A stretch of 64,000 nt of DNA, from positions 121,384 to 185,383 of the forward strand of contig NZ_JASJUU010000008.1 in the NCBI RefSeq assembly GCF_030125375.1, given 5' to 3'. Numbering within the stretch: the first letter of the stretch is position 1; the number at the start of each line of letters is the position of its first letter. Under the pieces are notes generated by a model. It was not told the DNA's origin and did no database searches. It saw nothing but the letters and a program-made list of their open reading frames with translations. Shown one piece after another: positions 1-9,062 of this stretch. The stretch comes from Pseudoalteromonas umbrosa (GTDB lineage: Bacteria; Pseudomonadota; Gammaproteobacteria; Enterobacterales; Alteromonadaceae). The translations under genes and the position numbers were made by a program.

Positions 1-1184
1 GATTTGGTGAGGGTGACGTTAACTTCTCCAGAGCACAGTTTGGTGAGGGTGACGTTGACTTCTTCAATGTACAATTTGGTGAGGGTGACGTTAACTTCTT
101 CAATGCACGATTTGGTGAGGGTGACGTTAACTTCTTCAATGTACCATTTGGTGAGGGTAACGTTAACTTCAAAGGTGCACGATTTGGTAAGGGTAACGTT
201 AACTTCACAGGTGCACGATTTGGTGAGGGTGACGTTAACTTCTCCAGAGCACAGTTTGGTGAGGGTGACGTTGACTTCTTCAATGTACAATTTGGTGAGG
301 GTGACGTTAACTTCTTCAATGCACGATTTGGTGAGGGTAACGTTGACTTCGAGTCCATAAAATTATCTGGCCAATTCAATTTTATGAATGCTACTAGAAC
401 GGAACACATCAAGTCCTTAACGTTCAAGTTTGCCACGTTTGACGGTCCTGTCAGCTTAGACGGCAATAGTTTTAATTGCGTGCCTGATTTCACTAACACC
501 AAGCTATCACACCAGCTTAGTTTGAGTCATTTTACTGTTTCAAATAAACTAACTCATAAGAGCTATTTAATACCTAAGTGTCTAATCATATTAAAAGAAC
601 TTTGGTTTGGCTCAAGGCTCAAATATTCTCAAATCAAGAGTGCATTAAAACTCTCCAAAAAACTGTCTAGAAAACTCCCTTGGCTTAGCAAAGCCACAGC
701 CGCCGACAGACAGGATATAGACCGACTAAGACGCCTTAAAGAGCTGGCTGAGAGTAATAAACACCATAAGCTTGCTTTAGACTTACATATTGAGGAAATG
801 AAAAGTAGTCGATGGATTGAAACAACATCTAAGAGAGCTCTTTTTACTGAGTTTCTATTTCAAAAACTTGGAGATTACGGGCGGAGTATACAAAGACCAC
901 TTGTAAGTATTGCCACTATTGGGTTGCTTTGTTCTCCTATTCACTATTTAAGCAGCACTGTTAAAAACCCATCTTTTACTGACTCTATATATTACTCTTT
1001 CTCACAAATGCTGCATTTAATACCAAGTTCGAGGGCTGGCCGTACAGAATTTGCAACGCGCCTTTTTGAAAGTACAGACAAAATCCCTGATCATATTTTC
1101 TTACTGTCTTGGTTCCAATCACTCACATCTATAGCGCTCGTATTTCTAATAGGCCTTGCGTTACGTAATAGGTTCAGAATATAG
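1..1184 (+). CDS. Pentapeptide-type repeat protein with channel-like C-terminus (5' partial)
   Basis: The gene enters from the left edge; codons fall in frame 3 (first full codon at position 3) and run without a stop to TAG at 1182-1184. The first 120 visible residues are ten 12-residue units of the form FGEGDVNFFNAR, the layout seen in Pentapeptide_3-type right-handed beta-helix proteins. After about 150 residues of basic, charged sequence, the last 100 residues hold two hydrophobic segments (starting PLVSIATIGLL and LSWFQSLTSIALVFL) flanking a short amphipathic stretch (IYYSFSQMLHL), reminiscent of a two-helix ion-channel pore. The channel idea is inference. The true start lies outside the window. 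A frame-1 open frame over the repeats (4-360) is an artefact of the repeat. Confidence 0.8.
   Translation, partial: FGEGDVNFSRAQFGEGDVDFFNVQFGEGDVNFFNARFGEGDVNFFNVPFGEGNVNFKGARFGKGNVNFTGARFGEGDVNFSRAQFGEGDVDFFNVQFGEGDVNFFNARFGEGNVDFESIKLSGQFNFMNATRTEHIKSLTFKFATFDGPVSLDGNSFNCVPDFTNTKLSHQLSLSHFTVSNKLTHKSYLIPKCLIILKELWFGSRLKYSQIKSALKLSKKLSRKLPWLSKATAADRQDIDRLRRLKELAESNKHHKLALDLHIEEMKSSRWIETTSKRALFTEFLFQKLGDYGRSIQRPLVSIATIGLLCSPIHYLSSTVKNPSFTDSIYYSFSQMLHLIPSSRAGRTEFATRLFESTDKIPDHIFLLSWFQSLTSIALVFLIGLALRNRFRI
3..362 (+). repeat. Ten tandem 36-bp units inside the repeat protein gene
   Basis: Units start with TTTGGTGAGGGTGACGTT at 3, 39, 75, 111, 147, 183, 219, 255, 291 and 327, each coding 12 residues. 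Bases 1-122 are identical to 217-338, an offset of 216 bp (six units), so a block of units has been duplicated recently within the coding array. Confidence 0.9.
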
Positions 1185-1212
1185 GCGGAGACTGCACCCT
1201 TCCGCTTTTTCG
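1185..1212 (+). terminator. Rho-independent terminator after the repeat protein
   Basis: GCGGA (1185-1189) pairs with TCCGC (1201-1205) and is followed by TTTTT. The stem is short but the tail is good and it lies directly after the stop codon. Confidence 0.55.
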
Positions 1213-1215
1213 CTT

Positions 1216-1527
1216 TTAATTATCTATTAGGTTAGTCAGGCGAATACCTCCGATCCAACCAGCTATCAGTACGAATACATGCATAGCATAAGTAATACCG
1301 TTTGCAATATCCCCCATGCTAGACGCTCCTGCAAACGGATTTAGTGAAAATCCGTGATACGACATTAGCCCGACAACAAAAATAGCGATAGAAATAGCAT
1401 GTGTAAAAAAAGGCTCTGCGCTATTGAAGATGGCAACCAAAGCAACCTTAACCACAAAATACAATATTAATGCACCCAAAACACCAGTTATGCCCATTGT
1501 CACAATTGATAAAGCTGTATTTTCCAT
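1216..1527 (-). CDS. Small membrane protein, unknown function (103 aa)
   Basis: Three hydrophobic segments (about residues 10-35, 43-60, 80-100) indicate an inner-membrane protein. The start has a clear ribosome-binding site (GGAGAGAG a few bases before ATG). It is convergent with the repeat protein gene and stands alone. I recognise no family; there are no conserved charged or catalytic residues in the membrane segments. Function unknown. Confidence 0.65.
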   Translation of the reverse strand: MENTALSIVTMGITGVLGALILYFVVKVALVAIFNSAEPFFTHAISIAIFVVGLMSYHGFSLNPFAGASSMGDIANGITYAMHVFVLIAGWIGGIRLTNLIDN

Positions 1528-1938
1528 TCTCTCTCCATAAAGTAAAAAATCATTAGTACATTTACCACACAGTAGAAAAAAGGACTATTGAATATTTTTA
1601 ATACAGTTCGTGACTGATGAGTTGTCTATATGTATCATTTACAACTTATAAGCCTCTATAAATATAAGGATTAATTGATGAAACGTATCATATTTTTATT
1701 TTCAGATATTTACCCACCATCGGCACACCTTAACCGCTAACCCTTCTATAAAGACCGTTTATGAAAGTGACTCGCTGTATCATTTGCGTTATGTGCAATA
1801 ACTGGGCATAGTCTTCGCAGGTTACAAAGTTATAATGGATGCACTCACCTTTCAGGATAAAGGCCCACATAGCTTAAAATTATGTGTCATTTCTTTGTGT
1901 CATTTTATTAATTTAGGATATGTATTAGGGTTCTAATT
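1528..1938. other. Intergenic region, no gene called
   Basis: 411 AT-rich bases upstream of the lectin-like gene. It contains a 20-codon open frame at 1678-1740 with an AAGGATT ribosome-binding-like stretch in front, too short to call. No hairpin terminator or operator recognised. Confidence 0.5.
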
Positions 1939-3600
1939 ATGCTTAAGATGTCACACACATTACTTTCTATTTTTGCTCTTTCTACAACAACAGTTTCAAC
2001 CTTTGCCAATGCAAACAGCTGTGAAGGCGAGTTATTTTCTATTAACTCTGGTCGCGGTGCGCCAGGAGTACTATTTAGCTTGCAAGAGCAAGACAAGACC
2101 GCCAAAGCATTGTCTATGGCTGAGTTTAGTTCATCGGCGATGGCTTATGACTCAACGCTTAAACGTATGTACTACACCTCTTCACCAATGCCATTTGAAT
2201 ATAAAGTGGATTTAAGTGAACTAGATGCGCCCGCAGAAGTGCTCGCACAGATCCCTGTTCAGGGTGATCGATTTAAGTACAATCGCTTAGCGTACTACGA
2301 TTTTGAAACCAAAACACATCACAGAGTAGACGGTATAACCAAGTCTTTGATTGGTATGACGTATGATGCGCAAAACGACCAACTGTTAGCGAATAGCTAC
2401 ACCAAGCTATACAGCATTGACAAATCAAACGGCAATGCAACAACCTTAATGCACTTTGATGGTGTTGAAGGTGAGTATCGCGGTGACCTAGTAATTAAAG
2501 ATGAAACACTATATTTAGTCACTTCGAGTGCTGTGTACTTGATTGATCGTAGCGATCCTCAAAACTACAGTATGAGCAAGCTGTCTGACCATAACTTGAT
2601 TGCTGTAACAGGCGCGACCCTTGCGCAAAATGGCGACATGCTCATTAGCCGTACCGTTATAAATGATCATGGTCATAAAAATCAATCTGAACTTTATAAG
2701 CTTAATCCAAACACGGGGGGTACGTGTTTAGTGGCGACTTTACCACTGCGTATTAACGATTTGGCGACCAATACCGACAGCTCAGTTGCTTGCTATACCC
2801 AAGATCCTTGCGCGTTAGACAATAAAATTACTTTGCTTTCCAACACCATTGTGAACGACTTGGATCATACGTGGCGCACCTATGGCTTTGGCAGTACAAA
2901 CTTTTTTGCGCCCGCTGTATTCACCTCAGCGCCTACTTTTAATGGTGGCCATGGTGGTGTAAACCGCTTACAAAATGTGTCACCAACTTCATTCGAAGTG
3001 GCATTTAAAGAATGGAATTATCTAGATCAAGTGCACCCTAATAAAGAGTCATTTGATTACATGGTACTGGAACAAGGCCGCTATACGATGGCCGATGGCA
3101 CCGTATTAGAAGTAGGCAGTTTTGAGTTAGATGGCACTAAAAGCTTTGATAACATCAGCTTTGAACAAACATTCTCTGCTAACCCTTATGTATTTTTACA
3201 AGTGCAAACCTATGAAGGTGGCCACACTATTGCAACGCGCGTAAAAGACATTTCAACAACAGGGTTTAAAGCCGCATTCTTTGAGCAAGATACGTTAAAT
3301 GAAGGCCATACTACCGAAGTGGTGTCCTACATTGCGATTGTCCCAAGTACAGGTTCAACCGGTACACTCGACACCCATGCTGGCGCAAAAGGCTACAACT
3401 TATTTAGTGCCGATATTGATCATAATGGTGGCCAAATTGGCGAGCACTTTTACGTGTTAGCTGAAGAAACCTCTAAAGATGCAGAAACAGCTCATACGCT
3501 TGAAACCTTACATGTGCTTGATGTCGCCGGTGTCAGCCTAGTTCAGCAAGTGAGCAGTAATGGTGGCGATAACTTAAGTATTCGCCGTATTCAGCAGTAA
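1939..3600 (+). CDS. Secreted beta-propeller protein with two H-type-lectin-like domains
   Basis: A signal peptide (about residues 1-25, ending STFANA) sends the protein out of the cytoplasm. Residues about 30-290 resemble a beta-propeller, with repeated phrases such as LYSIDKSNGNATTL and LYKLNPNTGGTCLVATL. Residues about 310-470 contain two copies of an H-type-lectin-like module, marked by PTFNGGHGGVNRLQNVSPTSF and ANPYVFLQVQTYEGGHTIA, followed by matching SFEVAFKEW and GFKAAFFEQ strands. A carbohydrate-binding extracellular role is inferred from that module. AGGG eight bases before ATG 1939 supports the start. A terminator follows at 3620. No operon partner. Confidence 0.65.
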   Translation: MLKMSHTLLSIFALSTTTVSTFANANSCEGELFSINSGRGAPGVLFSLQEQDKTAKALSMAEFSSSAMAYDSTLKRMYYTSSPMPFEYKVDLSELDAPAEVLAQIPVQGDRFKYNRLAYYDFETKTHHRVDGITKSLIGMTYDAQNDQLLANSYTKLYSIDKSNGNATTLMHFDGVEGEYRGDLVIKDETLYLVTSSAVYLIDRSDPQNYSMSKLSDHNLIAVTGATLAQNGDMLISRTVINDHGHKNQSELYKLNPNTGGTCLVATLPLRINDLATNTDSSVACYTQDPCALDNKITLLSNTIVNDLDHTWRTYGFGSTNFFAPAVFTSAPTFNGGHGGVNRLQNVSPTSFEVAFKEWNYLDQVHPNKESFDYMVLEQGRYTMADGTVLEVGSFELDGTKSFDNISFEQTFSANPYVFLQVQTYEGGHTIATRVKDISTTGFKAAFFEQDTLNEGHTTEVVSYIAIVPSTGSTGTLDTHAGAKGYNLFSADIDHNGGQIGEHFYVLAEETSKDAETAHTLETLHVLDVAGVSLVQQVSSNGGDNLSIRRIQQ

Positions 3601-3619
3601 ATATCTTATCTTAAACAAT

Positions 3620-3657
3620 AAAAAGCCTTTACAGCGATTCATTGTACAGGCTTTTTT
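3620..3657 (+). terminator. Rho-independent terminator
   Basis: AAAAGCCT (from 3621) pairs with AGGCTTTT (around 3648-3655), with inner TACA/TGTA pairing and a run of T. It ends the lectin-like gene. The rest of the 3601-3951 gap holds nothing I can name. Confidence 0.8.
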
Positions 3658-3951
3658 ATTTCCCCCTACTCGATTACATTCTTATGCGCAATGAATGGCC
3701 ATTCGGATTACAGTGCTAAACTAGGTGTTCTATTCACTACTGATTTTGTGTCTGTAAATAAATATAAAAGAGAAAAAGCTTACATCCAACTCACATTTAT
3801 TCCACACCAAGACTTCGGTTGGTTTCTACACAAAAACGAGCTATCCATATCTTATTAAGCCTACATGAAGAGACATTAAATAGATTTAATGTTTTAAATA
3901 ACAATATTTAATTTTTGGTATTTAGCATAAAACGCAACTTGAACAAACACA

Positions 3952-5289
3952 GTGAACAAGATGACCTGTCTAAAACGTTTTTTAAGTGTACCCTTTATCG
4001 TATTCACACTGATACTTTCACCTTACGTTGAAGCGAATCACTCTACTGATCGCGTTGAATATTGTAAAGACTGCGCTAATGGAGTGATTAAATTTCACTT
4101 TTTTTCAGAGATACTAGAGAGCCGCCAGAAGATAGATATATATCTACCTAAAGATTACGACTTAGGAGCTAACAATGTCCGTTATCCTGTTATATACACC
4201 CTTGACGGCTGGACGCTTTCTGAATTGGTCGGGGGCGTAGTTAGGCACCTTAGCCAAACTGCTTCAATGCCAGAAGCGATAGTGGTTTCCATCGACCAAA
4301 ACTATGTTAAAGGGATAACACCACAACTCTACAGCAGTGACAGTGGCTGGGCAGAGAACCCGAAAGAGAAAGCGTTCTGGTCTGATGATAACGGGGCAGA
4401 CCATTACCTTAGCTTTCTAAAAGACGAACTTATACCATTTATTAACGAACGCTATAGAACCAATCATTTTAAAACGTTAGTAAGCATGTCGCCCACTGCA
4501 AGCTTTGCTATGCATAGCTTAATCTCCCAACCAGAGTTATTTAATGCGCACTTTATGTTCGCTGCAACAGATGTTATTGGCATGGGGTACACACCTGAAA
4601 AAACCTTGATAGACAGTTTGGTAGAAACATTAAATAAACGACCAAAACATGAAGGTTTTTTGTACGTCGCCTCATCTATGCGAGAGGCCAAAAAACACCC
4701 CGCTCAACACAAAAATATCGAAGCGCTAACTGATGCCCTAAAAACATTTAAAAACTTTAAAGTAAAGGCTGAGCACATTGAAAACTATGGCCATTACCCA
4801 ATGGCTGTTACAGGACTACTATCCGCGCTTGATCTGGTTTTTCCGCGTGCAAAGTTTGACTCAAGTACAATACTTAATCACATGCGTGAAAACCCAGAAA
4901 ATGGGACGGTTACGCAGCAACTAATGCAACATTATAAAGTGCTAAGTGATTATGTTGGCTTCGAAGTTAGACCGTATTCAAACCTGACTAGAAACGCGAA
5001 TAGCCTTCGCTCAGTAACGAGAATGTTACGTAAAGAAGGCCGCTTTGATGAAGCCATCGAATTAGGAAAGCTGTGGGTAAAGCAGCAGCCCAAATCAGCC
5101 TATGCGCACTACAAGCTCAGCGAGAGCTATATTGCCGCTGGTTCATATAAAGCCGCAAAAAAGCAAAACTCAATAGGCTTAGATATTGCCAAAGCGAATA
5201 AAGACCCTAATATGGCACATTATATAAATCAGAAAGTAAACATTGAAAAGCTGCTAAGTGCTCCTGCTCAAGCAAAAAATAACGAGTAA
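3952..5289 (+). CDS. Exported esterase-fold (IroE/Fes-like) protein with C-terminal TPR
   Basis: Signal peptide at residues about 1-29. Residues 35-290 follow the putative-esterase alpha/beta-hydrolase family (IDIYLPKDYDL, YPVIYTLDGW, FINERYRTNHFKTLV), with a late histidine in NYGHYPMAV. The nucleophile elbow, normally GHSxGG, reads SMSPTA: the serine stays but both glycines are gone, so activity is uncertain. The last 100 residues contain a TPR-like helical pair (DEAIELGKLWVKQQPKSAYAHYKL). GTG 3952 or ATG 3961 could start it. It lies 81 bases before a response regulator and kinase on the same strand, so it may belong to that signalling unit. Confidence 0.75.
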   Translation: MNKMTCLKRFLSVPFIVFTLILSPYVEANHSTDRVEYCKDCANGVIKFHFFSEILESRQKIDIYLPKDYDLGANNVRYPVIYTLDGWTLSELVGGVVRHLSQTASMPEAIVVSIDQNYVKGITPQLYSSDSGWAENPKEKAFWSDDNGADHYLSFLKDELIPFINERYRTNHFKTLVSMSPTASFAMHSLISQPELFNAHFMFAATDVIGMGYTPEKTLIDSLVETLNKRPKHEGFLYVASSMREAKKHPAQHKNIEALTDALKTFKNFKVKAEHIENYGHYPMAVTGLLSALDLVFPRAKFDSSTILNHMRENPENGTVTQQLMQHYKVLSDYVGFEVRPYSNLTRNANSLRSVTRMLRKEGRFDEAIELGKLWVKQQPKSAYAHYKLSESYIAAGSYKAAKKQNSIGLDIAKANKDPNMAHYINQKVNIEKLLSAPAQAKNNE

Positions 5290-5370
5290 ACTGTATGCCA
5301 CATAATAAGAAATTAGAGATTTACAGCATAGTGTTAGTTTAATCTGGAAATACATATAAAAATATAAAGC

Positions 5371-6060
5371 ATGAATATTTTATTAATCGAAGATGATAAG
5401 CCAATCGCCCAGTATATATCCAAAGGGTTTAGAGAAGCGGGCCACAATGTTGAGTGGGCCGATAATGGCAGAACCGGATTTACACTTGCTGTAGAGCACC
5501 CATTTGATGTGTGTATTGTCGACAGAATGCTGCCAGAACTTGATGGCTTAGCCATTATCAAAGGGCTCAGAGCTATAAACAATTCCGTGCCAATTATCAT
5601 TCTATCTGCTTTATCGGATGTAGATGAACGAGTAAATGGTTTAACCTCCGGTGCTGACGATTATTTGGTTAAGCCATTTGCGTTCAGCGAGCTAGCAGCC
5701 AGAGTGAACATCTTGGCAAATCGCCCCAAAGCGTCACAGGTTAACGACTCAACTACACTTGAATTTCAAGACATCACACTGAACTTAATTACTCGTGAAG
5801 TAAGCGTTAATAGTTCAATTATCGAGCTGAAGAACAAAGAATTTAGCTTATTAGAAGCCCTTATTCGGCAACCCAGTAGAGCTTTCTCTCGTACTATGTT
5901 AATGGAAAAAGTATGGGGCTATAACTTTGACACACATACAAACGTGATTGATGTACACATAAGTAACCTGAGAAAAAAAATAGAATCGGTAAGCACGCAA
6001 TGTGTGATCAAAACACTACGAGGTGTTGGGTACACTTTGGAAAAAGCAAATCATGAATAG
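5371..6060 (+). CDS. OmpR/PhoB-family response regulator
   Basis: Receiver domain at residues 1-115: acidic pair EDD at 7-9, phospho-acceptor Asp51 in VDRMLPELDG, and the Lys in DDYLVKPF. Winged-helix DNA-binding domain at about 128-225 (ELKNKEFSLLEAL, VDVHISNLRKKI-like, LRGVGYTL). Length 229 is typical. The stop codon overlaps the start of the partner kinase, so the two are translationally coupled. Target genes are unknown; the adjacent esterase-like gene and the exported protein after the kinase are candidates. Confidence 0.93.
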   Translation: MNILLIEDDKPIAQYISKGFREAGHNVEWADNGRTGFTLAVEHPFDVCIVDRMLPELDGLAIIKGLRAINNSVPIIILSALSDVDERVNGLTSGADDYLVKPFAFSELAARVNILANRPKASQVNDSTTLEFQDITLNLITREVSVNSSIIELKNKEFSLLEALIRQPSRAFSRTMLMEKVWGYNFDTHTNVIDVHISNLRKKIESVSTQCVIKTLRGVGYTLEKANHE

Positions 6061-7402
6061 CTATATCGGCAGACTCGCTACAGCTTATGTCTGTCTCTGC
6101 GCTGTAACTCTAGTCATGCTTTTTCCAATCTATAAAGAAATTGAATCACAGCAAAACGTACATATTAAAAATATATTGGTCCCCGACTGTCCTTATTGTG
6201 AGTTACGCCAAAAATATATAAAAGACGGCCCTTTCGCGTTGAAACAATACCTCAATCAAGACTCAAAATGGATAAGTTTTAAGTTTCTTGCACTTGATGA
6301 GATAACACGTTTTTCAACTTCTGTGTGGTTACAGCAAGAAGTCATTAAAGCTGCTGAACTCATTAGCTCAGATAAGTTATATGTCACATTCAATATAAAC
6401 CCGTCCGCAGGTAAAAAACTCACTCTGGTCTATTTAGAGCTTGATAATTATGTAGTGATAGAAGAAAAGCTATTAAAGCCTGCAAACAAAGCAACTGAGG
6501 TTGCTGAAAAAGTAAGTGATTACTTATCTCTTAGTTTATTAATTACAGCGCTTATCATCAGTACATTTTTACTATCGACATTGTATATATCACGCAAAAT
6601 CTATCAAAAAATAAACAAAATTAACCTTATCTCAGAATCCATCAGCAAAACTGGAGATTTATCCAAAAGGATCCCTGTCAATGACGATAACAACGAGTTT
6701 AATCGTCTAGCAAAGCAATTAAACCAGACCTTTGCAACTATTGAAGCCAAAGTCTGCGATATAAGTAATATGTCTAACACCTTAGCACATGAGTTAAAAA
6801 CCCCTTTGACCCAACTCACCCATCAGATAGAAGCATTAGATATTCCTTATGACGAGTATGTAATTTTAAAAAATAGTGCCGAAAAAGCGACAGATGTATT
6901 TAACTCCATACTGCGGATCTCGCGCTTGGAAACCGGCAATGCGCGGCTGATAAAAGAATTATCTGATATTAATGAAATTATCACTGATTCGGTTGATTTA
7001 TTGTCACCAATAGCCGAGTTGAAAAAGCAAAACTTGCAGATAAATACCAAACCAATACAGGCCCATGTAGACAAGAGTTTAATTTTCCAAGCCGTTTTAA
7101 ACCTTTTGGATAACGCCATCAAGTATTCACCGGATGAGTCTGATATTAAACTTTCAGCAGACATCAACGAGCACACATTAATAATTTCAATCCAAAATGC
7201 TTGTAAGCCTATAGATCAGAAGGAAATCAATAATTTGACAAGTCGATTCATTAGAGGCTCAAATACCAACAACAGTGATGGGCTTGGGTTGGGCTTAACG
7301 TTAGTGAATGCCATTGCCGCAGCACATCAAGGAGAATTAAAGCTTAAGACAACAGGTGAGCGATTTACAGTTACATTATTAATTGCTTTGAAAAAAATAT
7401 AG
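6053..7402 (+). CDS. Sensor histidine kinase, PhoQ/QseC-like, with periplasmic CxxC
   Basis: ATG 6053 is chosen because it overlaps the regulator stop; an upstream in-frame ATG at 6023 lies inside the regulator gene. Membrane segments at about residues 8-27 and 158-180 enclose a periplasmic domain of about 130 residues with a CPYC motif at 46-49. HAMP-like linker, then H-box with phospho-accepting His246 (LAHELKTPLTQL), N-box NLLDNAIKYSP and G-box GLGLGLTLV. Autophosphorylates and passes phosphate to Asp51 of the adjacent regulator by family precedent. The signal is unknown; the Cys pair raises redox or metal sensing as an idea only. Confidence 0.9.
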   Translation: MNSYIGRLATAYVCLCAVTLVMLFPIYKEIESQQNVHIKNILVPDCPYCELRQKYIKDGPFALKQYLNQDSKWISFKFLALDEITRFSTSVWLQQEVIKAAELISSDKLYVTFNINPSAGKKLTLVYLELDNYVVIEEKLLKPANKATEVAEKVSDYLSLSLLITALIISTFLLSTLYISRKIYQKINKINLISESISKTGDLSKRIPVNDDNNEFNRLAKQLNQTFATIEAKVCDISNMSNTLAHELKTPLTQLTHQIEALDIPYDEYVILKNSAEKATDVFNSILRISRLETGNARLIKELSDINEIITDSVDLLSPIAELKKQNLQINTKPIQAHVDKSLIFQAVLNLLDNAIKYSPDESDIKLSADINEHTLIISIQNACKPIDQKEINNLTSRFIRGSNTNNSDGLGLGLTLVNAIAAAHQGELKLKTTGERFTVTLLIALKKI

Positions 7403-7616
7403 AAAAGACAAAAAATACTCACTTATCAATGTGATTGCCCCCTTGATCCACAAAAAAATATAATATAAATAAATTAATACCCCCCAAATTAAAACAGCAA
7501 TGAATTTACATTTATTTTATCAAAAACTGATCCACATAAACGCAACTACCGTAAATAGGATTGCTAATGAAAACCAACAGGTCATTGGCAATAAAAATCA
7601 AACAAGGATTTTAAAA

Positions 7617-8150
7617 ATGATAAAAATAAAGAATAACTTACTAAAAGCACTTTCATTCTCGGGATTAGCTGTATTTGCCACTCCGTCTTTTGCGGCAGTT
7701 GATGTATTCGCAGCAAACTCTGCCTGCAACACCCTAGTCGGTAGCACTGAAACAGCAGGAAGTGGCGGGATCTCAAATGGCTCTGGTGGCTTAAGAGCTA
7801 CCTCTGACCTTACAATTATCTCCTGCGTCTTACCAACTAACACCCCAACACCCGGTGTTGAAGCATTTATTTTAGATAAGGAAGTAGGACTCAGCTTTGG
7901 CAGTCAAAACAGCCAAATACCAAGCTTTAGTGGTACTACAGCCTGTAGTTTAACGGCTTATGATTTATTTGGTAATGTGAGATTTTCAGATACTGACTTT
8001 TCTAATCAAACAGGTAAACGTACTTTATACGTCAGGTCAACACGCTCAAATACAAATGGATATTATGGCTTTGCTTGTCGCTTAAGCCTTGGCGATGAGC
8101 TGTATATGTATCAGCTTTACCCTAAAGGGCTAGAGCCTGGTACATTCTAA
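7617..8150 (+). CDS. Exported protein of unknown function (177 aa)
   Basis: Start set at ATG 7617, preceded by AAGGATT at a normal distance; the frame extends upstream to 7500 but that part lacks any export signal. Residues 1-25 form a signal peptide (ALSFSGLAVFATPSFA). The mature part has five cysteines, is rich in Ser, Gly and Thr, and shows no family I recognise. It follows the sensor kinase by 214 bases on the same strand and is closed by a strong terminator. Confidence 0.7.
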   Translation: MIKIKNNLLKALSFSGLAVFATPSFAAVDVFAANSACNTLVGSTETAGSGGISNGSGGLRATSDLTIISCVLPTNTPTPGVEAFILDKEVGLSFGSQNSQIPSFSGTTACSLTAYDLFGNVRFSDTDFSNQTGKRTLYVRSTRSNTNGYYGFACRLSLGDELYMYQLYPKGLEPGTF

Positions 8151-8182
8151 GTATAAATAATATAGTTTATGATATATAAAAT

Positions 8183-8212
8183 GTGAGTGTGCTAATTGGC
8201 GCGCTCACTTTT
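8183..8212 (+). terminator. Rho-independent terminator
   Basis: GTGAGTGTGC (8183-8192) pairs, with G-U pairs, with GCGCGCTCAC (8199-8208), followed by TTTT. Confidence 0.75.
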
Positions 8213-8291
8213 AATGCAAATCATATATACTAACTACTTTAAATTAAACCTTAATAATACCTATATAATAAAATCTTAAGGTAATTTCACT

Positions 8292-8978
8292 ATGAAAATT
8301 ATTGTCAGTATTTTTTTCACGGCAGTCATCACAATCTTCTTCACCATTAGTTACTTAAAAACAGATAATCAATCGCTCGCCTCATACAGCAGTGGAAAAA
8401 GTAGCTTAGAGTCTACAGTCGAATCAAATACAAATGATAAGCAATCACCTAAAAACGTAAATTATTATGACTCGACATCAGTGAAAAGTAATATAGATTC
8501 ATTGATTGAAACACAAACGGCATTGCTCAATACCTTAAATAATATGAATAACCGACTTACTACCTTAGAGAATCGGCTAAATCAAATTGAACCTCAAACA
8601 GCATCATCTACTCAGCCTTTGACTCGGCCTAATACGGAAGCACAGCTGCAAGCAGCAATATCAGATAGCAATGCACGTCAGGAGTTTATGCAAGCTGAAA
8701 ACACGTTTTACAGCCAAAGCGTTGACTCGACTTGGGATGCGAAAATGACCTCTGCTCTTCAAGATGTAGAAACAGCATTACGTAGTGCATTTGAGGACTC
8801 AGTGTATATCAGCGAACAAGAGTGCCGCAGTGATAGCTGTCGAGTTGAATTTTCACTAGAACGAGACAACATTAACTTGCATCCATTGATGTTAGCAGCG
8901 CAAGGCAGTAGTAAGATGTTTTTCGATGAGCAAATAGTAAACGGCCAAAAAAAAGCCATTGTTATCTATCAGCGCTAA
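8292..8978 (+). CDS. Membrane-anchored coiled-coil protein, unknown function
   Basis: One N-terminal membrane segment (about residues 3-22) anchors the protein. A low-complexity Ser/Asn stretch is followed by a coiled coil at about 80-110 (TALLNTLNNMNNRLTTLENRL). The C-terminal 90 residues form a small domain with a Cys pair in SEQECRSDSCRVEF, probably a disulphide if periplasmic. I know similar C-terminal domains only from uncharacterised marine gammaproteobacterial proteins. AAGG stands about 11 bases before ATG. Confidence 0.65.
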   Translation: MKIIVSIFFTAVITIFFTISYLKTDNQSLASYSSGKSSLESTVESNTNDKQSPKNVNYYDSTSVKSNIDSLIETQTALLNTLNNMNNRLTTLENRLNQIEPQTASSTQPLTRPNTEAQLQAAISDSNARQEFMQAENTFYSQSVDSTWDAKMTSALQDVETALRSAFEDSVYISEQECRSDSCRVEFSLERDNINLHPLMLAAQGSSKMFFDEQIVNGQKKAIVIYQR

Positions 8979-9062
8979 AACATATATAAATGACTTGTCA
9001 AATTGTTATTGCCCAAATACCAAAATGGTAAAGGGCAACAGGCATCAAAAACCACAAATAGA

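Noticed and set aside
4-360. Open frame in frame 1 reading LVRVTLTS repeats
   Set aside because: Frame 3 gives the pentapeptide-type solenoid and joins the downstream gene without a stop; the frame-1 reading is a by-product of the repeat.
1-362. Repeat array considered as CRISPR
   Set aside because: Units are contiguous, coding and lack unique spacers.
1678-1740. 20-codon frame with AAGGATT in front
   Set aside because: Too short, no recognisable product or neighbour.
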